Of a stretch of DNA of 64,000 nucleotides, positions 17,289 through 26,571 are shown piece after piece. The notes under the pieces are model-generated. The model had not been told where the DNA came from and searched no databases. It worked only from the letters and a program-made list of their open reading frames with translations. How positions within the stretch are numbered: position 1 is the stretch's first letter; every line of letters starts with the position of its first letter. Source of the stretch: Marinimicrobium sp. C6131 (lineage in GTDB: Bacteria > Pseudomonadota > Gammaproteobacteria > Pseudomonadales > Cellvibrionaceae); assembly GCF_026153455.1 (NCBI RefSeq), contig NZ_CP110629.1, positions 3,720,001-3,784,000 on the forward strand. The letters are read 5' to 3'. Made by a program: the position numbers and the translations under genes.

Positions 17289-18716
17289 TCACAGTTCGGC
17301 CGTATCATCTCCGCCCGCCATATCCAGTTCTTTCAGTTTACGGGTCAGTGTGTTCCGTCCCCATCCCAAAAGATTGGCCGCATCGCGTTTTCGACCAGCG
17401 GTGTACTTCAGGGCGGTTTCAATCAGTGCGCGTTCAAAAGTGGGTACCGCTTCACTCAGCAGTTGATGATGACCCCGTGCCAATGCCTGATCGGCCCAGT
17501 GACGCAGGGCTTTTTCCCAGTCATCGGCGGGTGCGTTGTCTTCCTTGTGATGAAGCAGTTCCGGGGGCAGATCTTCGATGTGCACTTCGCGCCCGGACGC
17601 CATGACGGTTATCCAGCGGCAGGTGTTCTCCAACTGGCGGACATTCCCCGGCCATGACAGGGCGCAGAAAAACTCCTCGGTTTCCGGCAGTAGAATTTTG
17701 GTATCCACATCCAGTTCGCCGGCGGCTTTCTGCAGGAAAAACTTGGCCAGCTTGGGAATGTCTTCCCGGCGGTCGGCGAGTTTCGGGATGTGAATGCGAA
17801 TGACGTTGAGCCGATGGAACAGGTCTTCGCGAAAGCGACCGTCGGCGACCAGATTTTCGAGGTTCTGGTGCGTGGCGGCAATGATGCGCACGTCCACTTT
17901 GACCGGCGTGTGGCCGCCTACCCGGTAGAACTCTCCATCGGCCAGGACCCGCAGCAGGCGGGTCTGGGTTTCGGCGGGCATATCGCCAATTTCGTCCAGA
18001 AACAGCGTGCCGCCATTGGCCTGTTCGAAACGGCCCTGGCGCTGCGCCGCCGCGCCGGTAAAGGCACCTTTCTCATGACCGAACAGTTCCGATTCCATCA
18101 GGTCTTTGGGAATCGCGGCCATGTTCAGGGCAATGAAGGGTTCTTCGCGACGTGGGCTGTGACGGTGAAGGGCGTGTGCGACCAGCTCCTTGCCGGTACC
18201 GGACTGGCCGTTGATCAGTACTGTGATGTTGGACTGTGACAGGCGCCCGATGGCCCGGAAAACTTCCTGCATGGCCGGCGCTTCACCGATGATTTCGGTG
18301 TTGACTTCAACCGCTTCGCTGCCATCGCTGTCACTTTTCTGTTCCTGGGCATGGGCCAGTGCCCGCTGGGTTACCGCCACCGCCTCGTCGACATCAAAGG
18401 GTTTGGGCAGGTATTCGAAAGCGCCGCCCTGGTAAGCGGCCACCGCACTGTCCAGGTCGGAGTGGGCGGTCATGATGATGATCGGAATGTCCGGGTGCTG
18501 GGCGTGCAGGTCTTTGAGCAATGCCAGGCCATCAATACCGGGCATCCGGATGTCACTGATGATCGCATCGGGCACTTCCCGTCCCAACTGGCTGATGGCG
18601 CTGTCACCGGAGTCGAAGGCCCGCGCCTCGATACCGGCACCCTGCAGGGCTTTTTCGAGCACCCAGCGAATGGATCGGTCGTCGTCGATTATCCAGACTC
18701 GGTTAGACTTCTGCAT
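17289..18716 (-). CDS. ntrC: Nitrogen regulator NtrC (sigma-54 activator)
   Basis: 475 residues from the ATG at 18716 (MQKSNRVWIIDDDRSIRWVL). The longer frame to 18767 lies inside ntrB. The order is receiver domain with phospho-acceptor Asp55 (AIISDIRMPG), then an AAA+ domain with Walker A GQSGTGKE, the sigma-54 contact loop GAFTGA and Walker B GGTLFLDEIGDM. A C-terminal Fis-type helix-turn-helix follows (GRKRDAANLLGWGRNTLTRKLKEL). Phosphorylated by NtrB, it activates glnA and other nitrogen genes. It overlaps ntrB by 14 bp. Confidence 0.97.
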   Translation of the reverse strand: MQKSNRVWIIDDDRSIRWVLEKALQGAGIEARAFDSGDSAISQLGREVPDAIISDIRMPGIDGLALLKDLHAQHPDIPIIIMTAHSDLDSAVAAYQGGAFEYLPKPFDVDEAVAVTQRALAHAQEQKSDSDGSEAVEVNTEIIGEAPAMQEVFRAIGRLSQSNITVLINGQSGTGKELVAHALHRHSPRREEPFIALNMAAIPKDLMESELFGHEKGAFTGAAAQRQGRFEQANGGTLFLDEIGDMPAETQTRLLRVLADGEFYRVGGHTPVKVDVRIIAATHQNLENLVADGRFREDLFHRLNVIRIHIPKLADRREDIPKLAKFFLQKAAGELDVDTKILLPETEEFFCALSWPGNVRQLENTCRWITVMASGREVHIEDLPPELLHHKEDNAPADDWEKALRHWADQALARGHHQLLSEAVPTFERALIETALKYTAGRKRDAANLLGWGRNTLTRKLKELDMAGGDDTAEL

Positions 18717-19776
18717 GTTGAGCTTCCATAGGTAGGTAGAGCGAAAAGCGGGTTTGCCCCGGCTCACTGTGGCATTCGATCAGCCCCTGGTGCTGGTGAA
18801 TCAAATGCTGCGAAATGGTCAGTCCCAGCCCGGTGCCATCGGCCCGGCCGGAAATCATGGGGTAAAAGATATTGTTGAGAATGTCCTGGGGAATGCCCGG
18901 GCCATTGTCGATAATGTCAATGCGGCACACCAGCGGATGGTGGTGTCGACCGATGGTATAGCGGCGCTGAATTCGGGTCACCAGACGAATGTCCGCTGAG
19001 GGGGTGCCATTTTCCAGCAGCGCCTGCATGGCATTGCGGGCAATATTGAGGAGCGCCTGAATCAGTTGCTCTTTGTCCGCATTGAGATCGGGAATGCTCG
19101 GGTCGTAATCCCGGGTCAGGGTGACAGAGCCGCTGCTCTCGGCCTTGATGATCGTCGCCACCCGCTCGAGCACCTCGTGGATGTTCAACCACTGGCGCTG
19201 GGGCAACTGGTTCGGCCCGAGCATCCGGTCCACCAGATTGCGCAAACGGTCGGCCTCATCAATGATGACACCGGTGTATTCCTGCAGCTCGCTGCCGGGC
19301 AGCTCCCGGGCCAGTAATTGCGCCGCGCCTCGAATACCGCCCAGGGGGTTCTTGATCTCGTGAGCCATCCCACGTACCAGATTACGGGTGGTTTCCTGTG
19401 AAGAGGTCAGCATTTCCTCACGACTGATGCGCAGAAGGCGGTCGATGGGTTGTACTTCGATGACCAGCCCGGAGGCGTCACCGAAGGGCGTGACCGTGTA
19501 GTCCACGGTAATCTGGCCCCCGGTCAGCAACTGCCACTCGGCGTGCCGCTTGGTGTAATGGTTGGCCTGTTCGGCGGCCGACTTGAGCTGCCCGGGCGTT
19601 TCACTGGACTCGAAGAAAAACTGGGTGAGAGGTTCGCCGAGCGTTCGTTCGCAACTGACCGCCAGCAGCGCCTCGGCCGCGGGGTTCATGTGGCGCAATC
19701 GCAGTTGGCCGTCCACCAGAATGATGGCGGTACTGAGGCTGTCCAGCAGCGGTTTGTGAAGATCTCCGGTACTCAC
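18703..19776 (-). CDS. ntrB: Nitrogen sensor histidine kinase NtrB
   Basis: 357 residues from a GTG at 19776. An N-terminal PAS domain (ILVDGQLRLRHMNPAAEALL) precedes the H-box VRGMAHEIKNPLGGIRGAAQLL, with His139 as the phosphorylation site. The ATPase boxes are N (LLNIARNAMQA), G1 (DIIDNGPGIP) and G2 (GTGLGLTISQHLIHQHQG). It phosphorylates or dephosphorylates NtrC under PII control. The upstream gap holds NtrC-type boxes and a sigma-54 promoter-like element, so ntrBC may have its own promoter separate from glnA. Confidence 0.96.
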   Translation of the reverse strand: MSTGDLHKPLLDSLSTAIILVDGQLRLRHMNPAAEALLAVSCERTLGEPLTQFFFESSETPGQLKSAAEQANHYTKRHAEWQLLTGGQITVDYTVTPFGDASGLVIEVQPIDRLLRISREEMLTSSQETTRNLVRGMAHEIKNPLGGIRGAAQLLARELPGSELQEYTGVIIDEADRLRNLVDRMLGPNQLPQRQWLNIHEVLERVATIIKAESSGSVTLTRDYDPSIPDLNADKEQLIQALLNIARNAMQALLENGTPSADIRLVTRIQRRYTIGRHHHPLVCRIDIIDNGPGIPQDILNNIFYPMISGRADGTGLGLTISQHLIHQHQGLIECHSEPGQTRFSLYLPMEAQHAEV

Positions 19777-19828
19777 TCTCGGATCGACTCCCGGTCTGAT
19801 TGAAGAAAGGCGGCTGAAGTGCGTCTTT

Positions 19829-19967
19829 GTGCACTGAAATGGAGCCCGCCCTCAGGGCAGGTCTATGCAAAAAGCAATCCAACTGCGTATTGGCGGGAGG
19901 GCCCATTTTTGGGCGCTCCCAGACAGGAGTGTAGGCGAGTTCAGATGACTGTGCACCATAATGGTGC
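19829..19967 (-). promoter_or_regulatory. NtrC boxes and sigma-54-like promoter of ntrBC
   Basis: TGCACCATAATGGTGC (19952-19967) is a near-consensus NtrC box. On the minus strand TTGGATTGCTTTTTGC (19867-19882) has GG and GC separated by ten bases, as in -24/-12 promoters, although the -24 element is weak. A second, poorer box, GTGCACTGAAATGGAGC, lies at 19829-19845 between this promoter and the ntrB start. Self-activation with feedback repression is the inferred logic. Confidence 0.55.
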
Positions 19968-20020
19968 TTGTGGCGCGAAGCTCCGCCGTTCGCGCCATGA
20001 AACGGTGCGTCGGGGCCCGC

Positions 20021-20554
20021 CTAGGAGCCACCTCGGGGAATGACGCTGGGTCGGTGCACATGAACGGTGACAGGGGCTGTCGCTGCCAGGACCTGCCCCC
20101 GGGGGCCCAGGACTTCAACCCGGATGGTATGGGTTCCGCGGTAGATTTCCTTGACGATATGCTGTGTCGACTGGGTCTCGGCAACGGGGTCGCCGTCCAG
20201 GTAATAGGCCAGGGTGTGCCCGGGCTGCAAGGCTGGCTGAAGTTGCACCGATATGGGGAGGTCTCGCTGGCCGGGTGGAACGCTACTGTCCGGCGATGGT
20301 GCGATAATCTCAATCGAATAATTGACCGGCTCGGGGGCCTCGTCATCGGAGGGAGCGGGGCGCCTTGGGGGCGCGGCCTGCCCGGGAACGTTGTTGACGG
20401 GTGGCAACTCCGCAGACGCACCGTTCCGGTCGCCGCGGGGTGGTTTGTCCGAGTAAGTGACGCGACCCTCTTCATCCACGGTCTTGTAGATTGGCTGGGC
20501 CATTGTCAGCAGGCTGACCAGCATCAGGGTGACGAGCAGCAGAAAATGTCGCAT
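20021..20554 (-). CDS. DUF4124 domain periplasmic protein
   Basis: 177 residues. A signal peptide (MRHFLLLVTLMLVSLLTMAQ) is followed by the DUF4124 motif PIYKTVDEEGRVTYSDKPP, then a proline-rich linker and a beta-sandwich-like C-terminal part (PISVQLQPALQPGHTLAYYLDG, TIRVEVLGPRGQVLA). DUF4124 proteins are common in Gammaproteobacteria and often lie between glnA and ntrBC. Their role is unknown. It is separated from glnA by a terminator. Confidence 0.85.
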   Translation of the reverse strand: MRHFLLLVTLMLVSLLTMAQPIYKTVDEEGRVTYSDKPPRGDRNGASAELPPVNNVPGQAAPPRRPAPSDDEAPEPVNYSIEIIAPSPDSSVPPGQRDLPISVQLQPALQPGHTLAYYLDGDPVAETQSTQHIVKEIYRGTHTIRVEVLGPRGQVLAATAPVTVHVHRPSVIPRGGS

Positions 20555-20608
20555 AAAGGGGTCCCGTTTCGGCCTTTGCTAAAGCTTACTCCTTGGACCC
20601 TGAAAAGC

Positions 20609-20640
20609 AAAAGCCCGTTCAGTCGCCTGAACGGGCTTTT
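20609..20640. terminator. Terminator after glnA
   Basis: AAAAGCCCGTTCAG and CTGAACGGGCTTTT form a perfect hairpin with A/T runs on both sides. It lies 38 bp past the glnA stop and would end leftward glnA transcription. Confidence 0.88.
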
Positions 20641-20678
20641 GGTCATCCACCGGCTCGAAAGCCGGCGCCTACAGCGTC

Positions 20679-22085
20679 TTAACAGCTATAGTACAGCTCG
20701 AACTCGACCGGGTGCGGAGTCATGTTCAGACGCTCGATTTCCTCGCGCTTCAGCTCAATGAAGGCGTCGATCACGTCGTCAGTGAACACACCGCCGGCTT
20801 TCAGGAAGTCGCGGTCCTGGTCCAGTGCGTCCAGAGCCTGTTCCAGGCTGGAGGCCACGGTGGGAATCGCCTTGCCTTCTTCCGGCGGCAGGTCGTACAG
20901 GTTCTTGTCGGCGGGGTCGCCCGGGTGAATCTTGTTCTGTACGCCGTCCAGGCCAGCCATCAGCAGCGCCGCAAACGCCAGGTAGGGGTTGGCGGTCGGG
21001 TCGGGGAAGCGGGTCTCGATACGACGGGCCTTGTCGCTGTTCACGTACGGGATACGGATCGACGCGGAGCGGTTGCGGGCCGAGTAGGCCAGCATGACCG
21101 GTGCTTCAAAGCCGGGTACCAGACGCTTGTACGAGTTGGTAGAGGCGTTACAGAAAGCGTTCAGCGCGCGAGCGTGCTTGATGATACCGCCGATGTAGTA
21201 CAGGGCGGTTTCGCTCATGCCGGCATAGCCGTCGCCTGCGAACTGGTTCTTGCCGTCTTTGGAGAACGACTGGTGCACGTGCATGCCGGAACCGTTATCA
21301 CCGATCAGCGGCTTCGGCATGAAGGTGGCGGTCTGGCCAAAAGCGTGCGCCACGTTGTGTACGCAGTACTTCAGGATCTGTACTTCGTCCGCTTTCTTCA
21401 CCAGGGTGTTGGCGCCAACGCCAATCTCACACTGGCCGGCGGTGGCCACTTCGTGGTGGTGTACTTCGATTTCCAGGCCCATGGCTTCCATGGCGTCACA
21501 CATGGCGCCACGCAGGTCGTTCAGAGAGTCGACCGGAGGCACCGGGAAGTAGCCGCCTTTCACGCCCGGACGGTGACCGGTGTTGCCGCCGTCGTAGCTT
21601 TCGCTGGAAGACCAGGCCGCTTCTTCGGAATTGATTTTGTAGAAAGCGCCGCCCATGGTGGCGTTCCACTGAACGCTGTCGAAAACGAAGAATTCGGGTT
21701 CCGGACCGAACAGGGCGATGTCACCCAGACCGGTAGACTTCAGGTACTCTTCAGCGCGCAGGCCGATGGAGCGCGGGTCGCGGTCGTAGCCCTGCATGGT
21801 CATCGGCTCAACGATGTTGCAGCGTACAATGACGGTGGGGCTGTCTGAGAAGGGGTCCATAACGGCCGTTTCGTCGTCCGGCATCAGGATCATGTCGGAG
21901 TCGTTGATGCCTTTCCAGCCATTGATGGAAGAGCCATCAAACATCTTGCCGTCTTCAAAGAAGTCATCGTCCACATCTTTTGCGGGAATGGTCACGTGCT
22001 GTTCTTTACCGCGGGTGTCGGTAAAGCGCATGTCGACCCAACGCGCTTCGTGTTCTTTGATCAGGTCCAGTGTTTTTTTAGACAT
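20679..22085 (-). CDS. glnA: Glutamine synthetase, type I
   Basis: 468 residues, standard for the dodecameric GSI-beta enzyme that makes glutamine from glutamate, ammonia and ATP. Signatures include FDGSSINGWKGINDSDMIL, GPEPEFFVFD, GSGMHVHQS and the adenylylation loop KNLYDLPPEE, with the regulatory tyrosine. Its promoter region carries a strong sigma-54 element and three NtrC boxes. Activity is therefore probably controlled by both NtrC and covalent modification. Confidence 0.98.
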   Translation of the reverse strand: MSKKTLDLIKEHEARWVDMRFTDTRGKEQHVTIPAKDVDDDFFEDGKMFDGSSINGWKGINDSDMILMPDDETAVMDPFSDSPTVIVRCNIVEPMTMQGYDRDPRSIGLRAEEYLKSTGLGDIALFGPEPEFFVFDSVQWNATMGGAFYKINSEEAAWSSSESYDGGNTGHRPGVKGGYFPVPPVDSLNDLRGAMCDAMEAMGLEIEVHHHEVATAGQCEIGVGANTLVKKADEVQILKYCVHNVAHAFGQTATFMPKPLIGDNGSGMHVHQSFSKDGKNQFAGDGYAGMSETALYYIGGIIKHARALNAFCNASTNSYKRLVPGFEAPVMLAYSARNRSASIRIPYVNSDKARRIETRFPDPTANPYLAFAALLMAGLDGVQNKIHPGDPADKNLYDLPPEEGKAIPTVASSLEQALDALDQDRDFLKAGGVFTDDVIDAFIELKREEIERLNMTPHPVEFELYYSC

Positions 22086-22212
22086 TGAATGCCTCCAATT
22101 GAGAATAGCCCGGGGGCTACGGATAAGAAAACCTGTGCATTAAACCGTGTTTTCACGCTGGCGGCTACATCGGATTGTGGTGACCTTGCCAGCGCCAGTG
22201 ACCGATAAAGGG

Positions 22213-22339
22213 GCAAGATGTGTGCCATCGTGCGCAAAAGCGGCAGATCGGGGCGTCCAGGGGTGCTGTTGCACCAAGATGGGCACTCTTGCGCTCCATT
22301 ATGGTGCACAGAAACAGGGTGTTGCATCATTATGGTGCG
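22213..22339 (-). promoter_or_regulatory. Sigma-54 promoter and three NtrC boxes for glnA
   Basis: On the minus strand TGGCACACATCTTGC (22213-22227) matches the -24/-12 consensus. Upstream are NtrC-type boxes at 22270-22285 (TGCACCAAGATGGGCA), 22290-22308 (GCGCTCCATTATGGTGCA core) and 22323-22339 (TGCATCATTATGGTGCG). The leader to the glnA ATG is about 115 bases. The rest of the 22086-22421 gap holds the thiI promoter. Confidence 0.88.
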
Positions 22340-22349
22340 CCCGATCTTT

Positions 22350-22378
22350 TTGTTTGGGGTGGCCGCATGATTTATAAT
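22350..22378 (+). promoter_or_regulatory. Sigma-70 promoter of thiI
   Basis: TTGTTT (22350-22355) and TATAAT (22373-22378) are 17 bp apart, 43 bp before the thiI ATG. The -35 element starts about 10 bp from the outermost glnA NtrC box. Confidence 0.65.
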
Positions 22379-22421
22379 GCGCGCCTTTCCCGCAAGACAA
22401 GTTCTTCAACAGTAGGCGTTC

Positions 22422-23879
22422 ATGCATTTTATCGTCAAGGTTTTTCCTGAGATCATTATCAAGAGCCCGCCGGTGCGCAAGCGTTTCATCAAGCAGTTGC
22501 GCGACAACCTGCGCCGGCTGTTGCAGCCGCTGTCGGAGGACATTCAGGTCAAGCGGGACTGGGAGAAAGTGGAGGTGCAGGCCCCCGGTGCCGACGAACG
22601 GCTCACGCGCCAGGTGGCCGATGTGCTGGCTCGCACGCCGGGTATCGACTCCTTCGCATTGGTTCAGGCCTACCCTCTGGGGGATCTGGACGACATTCTG
22701 GCCAAGACCCGGGCACATTGGGCCCAGGCCCTGGCGGGAAAAACCTTCTGTGTGCGGGTCAAGCGCAGCGGTAAGCACGATTTCAGCTCCACTGACATTG
22801 AGCGCTACGTGGGTGGTGGTCTGCTACAGCAGACCCGGGCAGCGGGTGTAAAGCTGCGCGACCCGGACATTACCGTGCGGCTGGAGGTCAAGCGCCAGTG
22901 GCTGTTTGTGCTGGAAAACTTGCGCCGCGGGCTGGGTGGCTATCCCCTGGGCGCCCAAAACGATGGCGTGCTGTCTCTGGTGTCCGGTGGCTTCGACTCG
23001 ATTGTGGCAAGCTACCTCACCATGAAGCGGGGCATGCGTACCCACTTCTGCTTCTTCAGTCTCGGTGGTCACGCCCATGAGATGGCAGTCAAGGAGGTGT
23101 CTTACTATCTGTGGCAGAAATACGGAGCCTCCCATAATGTTCAGTTTGTCACCGTGCCCTTTGAGGGGGTGGTCGCCGAGATCCTGGAGAAGGTCGACAA
23201 CGCCTATATGGGAGTAATTCTCAAGCGTATGATGCTGCGCGCCGCCAACCGGGTCGCCGAAGAGCTGGATCTCAAGGCGCTGGTGACCGGTGAGAGTGTC
23301 GCCCAGGTGTCCAGTCAGACCATCCCCAATCTGAACGCCATTGATCGGGCCACGGATACCCTGGTGCTGCGGCCGCTGATCGCCATGGATAAGCGGGATA
23401 TCATCCAGTTGTCCCGGGATATCGGCACCGAAACCTATTCGGCGAATGTGCCCGAGTACTGCGGGGTGATTTCGGTGCGTCCGACCACCAACGCCAAATT
23501 GCATCGGGTGGAGTCCGAAGAGGCCCGCTTTGATTTCGCCGTGCTGGAGCGGGCCCTTGAGGATCGCGCGCAAACGCCGATACATCATCTGGTGGATGCA
23601 GGTGAGACGGAGCTGGATGTGGCGGTTGAGCCGCAGGTGGGCGAGGGCGATGTGGTCATTGATATTCGCCATCCCGACGAAGCGGGGCTCAAGCCCCTCG
23701 CGTTGACCGGAGATCAGTTGCTGGAAATTCCGTTTTTCAGGCTTAATGGACAGTTCGGGAAGCTGGATCCGCAGCGCCGCTACCTGCTGTACTGCGAGAA
23801 AGGGGTGATGAGTCAGCTGCACGCGGCCCACCTGATGGATGCAGGCCATCGTAATATCGCTGTCTATCGGCCCGAGTAG
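22422..23879 (+). CDS. thiI: tRNA 4-thiouridine synthase ThiI with rhodanese domain
   Basis: 485 residues. An N-terminal ferredoxin-like/THUMP region binds tRNA. The PP-loop SGGFDS (residues 188-193) adenylates U8. The C-terminal rhodanese domain ends with YLLYCEKGVMSQ, whose cysteine (about residue 458) carries the persulfide. It makes 4-thiouridine in tRNA and can donate sulfur for thiamine synthesis. Length matches the E. coli protein. It has its own promoter and is followed closely by a small membrane protein gene. Confidence 0.96.
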   Translation: MHFIVKVFPEIIIKSPPVRKRFIKQLRDNLRRLLQPLSEDIQVKRDWEKVEVQAPGADERLTRQVADVLARTPGIDSFALVQAYPLGDLDDILAKTRAHWAQALAGKTFCVRVKRSGKHDFSSTDIERYVGGGLLQQTRAAGVKLRDPDITVRLEVKRQWLFVLENLRRGLGGYPLGAQNDGVLSLVSGGFDSIVASYLTMKRGMRTHFCFFSLGGHAHEMAVKEVSYYLWQKYGASHNVQFVTVPFEGVVAEILEKVDNAYMGVILKRMMLRAANRVAEELDLKALVTGESVAQVSSQTIPNLNAIDRATDTLVLRPLIAMDKRDIIQLSRDIGTETYSANVPEYCGVISVRPTTNAKLHRVESEEARFDFAVLERALEDRAQTPIHHLVDAGETELDVAVEPQVGEGDVVIDIRHPDEAGLKPLALTGDQLLEIPFFRLNGQFGKLDPQRRYLLYCEKGVMSQLHAAHLMDAGHRNIAVYRPE

Positions 23880-23902
23880 GGCCGCCTCAGGAGAGTCAGA
23901 GT

Positions 23903-24376
23903 ATGTCCCGACCCGGTGCGCGGTCCCGAAATGAGTCTACCGGCCAGAAATGGGCGCTGGTGGGCATCGCTTTTCTGTTGGTATTTCTCTCGGTCGGCTC
24001 GACGCTGTACGTCTCCGGCATTCCCGAGGGGCTTTGGGGGTCGCGGAACAGCGAGGAGGCCCGGTACCGGCACACGACATTGACCGATGCAGAGGCCGTC
24101 TGTAAGGCCCGCGCCCGGGAGGTGTTTGGTCGCCGGCTGACCAACCTGCGGGTGGACCGGTTCTCAAGCCGTCTGGACCGGTCGGACGGTCAGTATAAGG
24201 TGTTCATGGAGGCGGATATTTTTCCCAACCGTTCCCGGGAGGGCGTGGCGCTGGAAACCTTCATCAACTGCTTTACCGCCACTGACTCCGCGGACATCGA
24301 GCTGTTCCAGTACGCCAAAGACGGCACCCAGTTCATCGCGCCCGGCGAGGAAGAGAAGGGGATGTTCGGTCTGTGA
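23903..24376 (+). CDS. Hypothetical single-span membrane protein
   Basis: 157 residues, start at ATG 23903 with GGAGAG upstream. A basic N-terminus (MSRPGARSRNESTGQK) precedes one hydrophobic helix (ALVGIAFLLVFLSVGSTLYV), suggesting an N-in, C-out anchor. The exported part has two cysteines (AVCKARA, INCFTA) that could form a disulfide. No family was recognised. It lies between thiI and typA on the same strand. Confidence 0.75.
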   Translation: MSRPGARSRNESTGQKWALVGIAFLLVFLSVGSTLYVSGIPEGLWGSRNSEEARYRHTTLTDAEAVCKARAREVFGRRLTNLRVDRFSSRLDRSDGQYKVFMEADIFPNRSREGVALETFINCFTATDSADIELFQYAKDGTQFIAPGEEEKGMFGL

Positions 24377-24508
24377 GGCCCGTTCGGGCCGCTCCGGGCT
24401 GACTTTTTTGCCTTTTTGCGCACTTTTCCCGCGATTTTCATATCTGTGAAGCCTTCTGGCAGGTATAATGCCCGCCTTTTTCCAGAGTCCTCCCTCCTGA
24501 GAGTTTTC

Positions 24509-26332
24509 ATGACAGACCAATCCGCTATTCAGAACTTGCGTAACATCGCCATTATTGCCCACGTTGACCACGGTAAAACCACCCTGGTCGACAAGCTGCT
24601 GTCTCAATCCGGTACCCTGGATCGACGCAGCGAAGGCGCCGAGCGGATCATGGACTCCAACGACCAGGAGCGTGAACGCGGCATTACCATTCTGGCCAAG
24701 AACACGGCCATTCGTTGGAATGACTACCGCATCAACATCGTGGACACCCCCGGACACGCCGACTTCGGCGGTGAGGTCGAGCGGGTGCTGTCCATGGTGG
24801 ATTCGGTATTGCTGCTGGTGGATGCCGTCGATGGCCCCATGCCCCAGACCCGCTTCGTGACCAGCAAAGCCTTCGAAAAGGGGTTGCACCCGATTGTCGT
24901 GGTCAACAAGGTTGACCGTCCCGGCGCCCGTCCCGACTGGGCCGTGGATCAGGTGTTCGACCTGTTCGACCGCCTGGGCGCCACCGACGAGCAGCTCGAC
25001 TTCCCGATCATTTACGCCTCTGCCCTCAATGGTGTGGCAGGCTTGGAGCCGGACGAGCTGGCCGATGACATGACTCCTCTGTTTCAGATGATTGTCGATA
25101 ACGTCAAGGCGCCGGATGTCGACATCGAAGGTGATTTCCAGATGCAGATTTCCGCGCTGGACTACAACAGCTATGTGGGCGTTATCGGTGTGGGCCGCAT
25201 TACCCGCGGTAGCCTGTCGCCCAACCAGCAGGTGATTGTGGCCCGTCCCGATGGCAAAACCCGTAAGGCGAAGGTGTTGCAGGTGATGGGCTATCACGGT
25301 CTGGAGCGGGTGGAAACCACTCGCGCCACCGCCGGCGATATCGTCTGTATTACCGGTATTGATGGTCTGGACATCTCCGACACTCTGTGCAGCCCTGAGA
25401 ATGTCGATCCGCTGCCCGCGCTGAGTGTGGATGAGCCCACTGTCAGCATGACGTTCCAGGTCAACGACTCACCCTTCGCCGGTAAGGAAGGCAAGTTTGT
25501 CACCTCGCGCAATATCCGCGAGCGTCTGGATCAGGAACTGATTCACAATGTGGCTCTGCGGGTTCGTCAGGGCGACAGCCCGGACAAGTTCGTGGTCTCC
25601 GGTCGTGGTGAGCTGCACCTGTCGGTTCTGATTGAAAACATGCGCCGGGAAGGCTTTGAGCTGGGTGTCTCCCGCCCGGAGGTTATCCAGAAAGAAATCG
25701 ACGGTCAGATTCAGGAGCCGTTCGAGCAGGTGGTGATCGATGTTGAAGATCAGCACCAGGGCGCGGTGATGGAAGAGCTGGGCCTGCGCAAGGCGGAAAT
25801 GACCAATATGGAGCCGGACGGTAAGGGTCGGGTGAAGTTGGAGTTCATGGTCCCGTCGCGTGGTCTGATCGGTTTCCGTGGCCAGTTTCTGACGCTGACG
25901 TCGGGTTCGGGCATCATGACCAGTATTTTTGATCATTACGGCCCGGTCAAAGCGGGTGAGGATCACAAGCGTCAGAATGGCGTGTTGGTTTCCATGGTCA
26001 AGGGCAAGACGCTGGCTTACGGTCTGCACCCGCTGCAGGATCGCGGTCGTCTGTTTATCGACGCCGGGGTTGAGGTCTATGAAGGCCAGATCGTTGGTCT
26101 GCACTCGCGCAGCAATGATCTGGTGGTGAATCCGACCAAGGCGAAGCAGCTGACCAACGTGCGTGCGTCCGGCACCGATGAGAACCTGACTCTGTCACCA
26201 CCGGTTCGTCATACCCTGGAGCAGGCGTTGGAGTTCATCGAAGACGATGAGCTGGTGGAAGTGACGCCCCAGAGCATTCGTCTGCGCAAGAAGCTGCTCA
26301 CCGAAAACGAGCGTAAGCGCGCGAAGAAGTAA
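24509..26332 (+). CDS. typA: Translational GTPase TypA/BipA
   Basis: 607 residues from the ATG at 24509, the same length as E. coli BipA. The upstream in-frame extension has no similarity. G motifs are AHVDHGKTTL (P-loop), DTPGHADFGGEVERVLSMVD and NKVDRPGARPDW. The C-terminal BipA-specific domain (GLIGFRGQFLTLTSGSGIM, HSRSNDLVVNP) is present. It acts on the 50S subunit during assembly or stress. An extended -10 (TATAAT at 24464-24469) lies 40 bp upstream. Confidence 0.97.
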   Translation: MTDQSAIQNLRNIAIIAHVDHGKTTLVDKLLSQSGTLDRRSEGAERIMDSNDQERERGITILAKNTAIRWNDYRINIVDTPGHADFGGEVERVLSMVDSVLLLVDAVDGPMPQTRFVTSKAFEKGLHPIVVVNKVDRPGARPDWAVDQVFDLFDRLGATDEQLDFPIIYASALNGVAGLEPDELADDMTPLFQMIVDNVKAPDVDIEGDFQMQISALDYNSYVGVIGVGRITRGSLSPNQQVIVARPDGKTRKAKVLQVMGYHGLERVETTRATAGDIVCITGIDGLDISDTLCSPENVDPLPALSVDEPTVSMTFQVNDSPFAGKEGKFVTSRNIRERLDQELIHNVALRVRQGDSPDKFVVSGRGELHLSVLIENMRREGFELGVSRPEVIQKEIDGQIQEPFEQVVIDVEDQHQGAVMEELGLRKAEMTNMEPDGKGRVKLEFMVPSRGLIGFRGQFLTLTSGSGIMTSIFDHYGPVKAGEDHKRQNGVLVSMVKGKTLAYGLHPLQDRGRLFIDAGVEVYEGQIVGLHSRSNDLVVNPTKAKQLTNVRASGTDENLTLSPPVRHTLEQALEFIEDDELVEVTPQSIRLRKKLLTENERKRAKK

Positions 26333-26361
26333 GACCCAAAGAAGTGGTTCTTAGACGGTGC

Positions 26362-26471
26362 GGTGGGGTGGAGGTATGTGGTTCATAGACCCGCCGTGAA
26401 CCCATCCATGGGGGCTTCTCGTCGACATCCATGTCTCCGAGAGTCTATGAACCACATACCTCCACCCCACC
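26362..26471 (-). repeat. Long-stem palindromic element C
   Basis: The 29-base arms 26362-26390 and 26443-26471 are perfectly complementary. The 52-base apical region, read on the minus strand, ends GGGTTCACGGCGG and matches that of element D almost throughout. The stem (containing GGTATGTGGTTCATAGAC) differs from those of A, B and D. It begins about 30 bp past the typA stop. Confidence 0.8.
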
Positions 26472-26571
26472 TCTCTGCCAGCGAATTAACTGCGCCCTTT
26501 TTCCCGGGGTGCGGCACGGCCAAATCCGACACCTCCGACTAGAGATACAACGGGTAGTTAGTTGGCACTTA

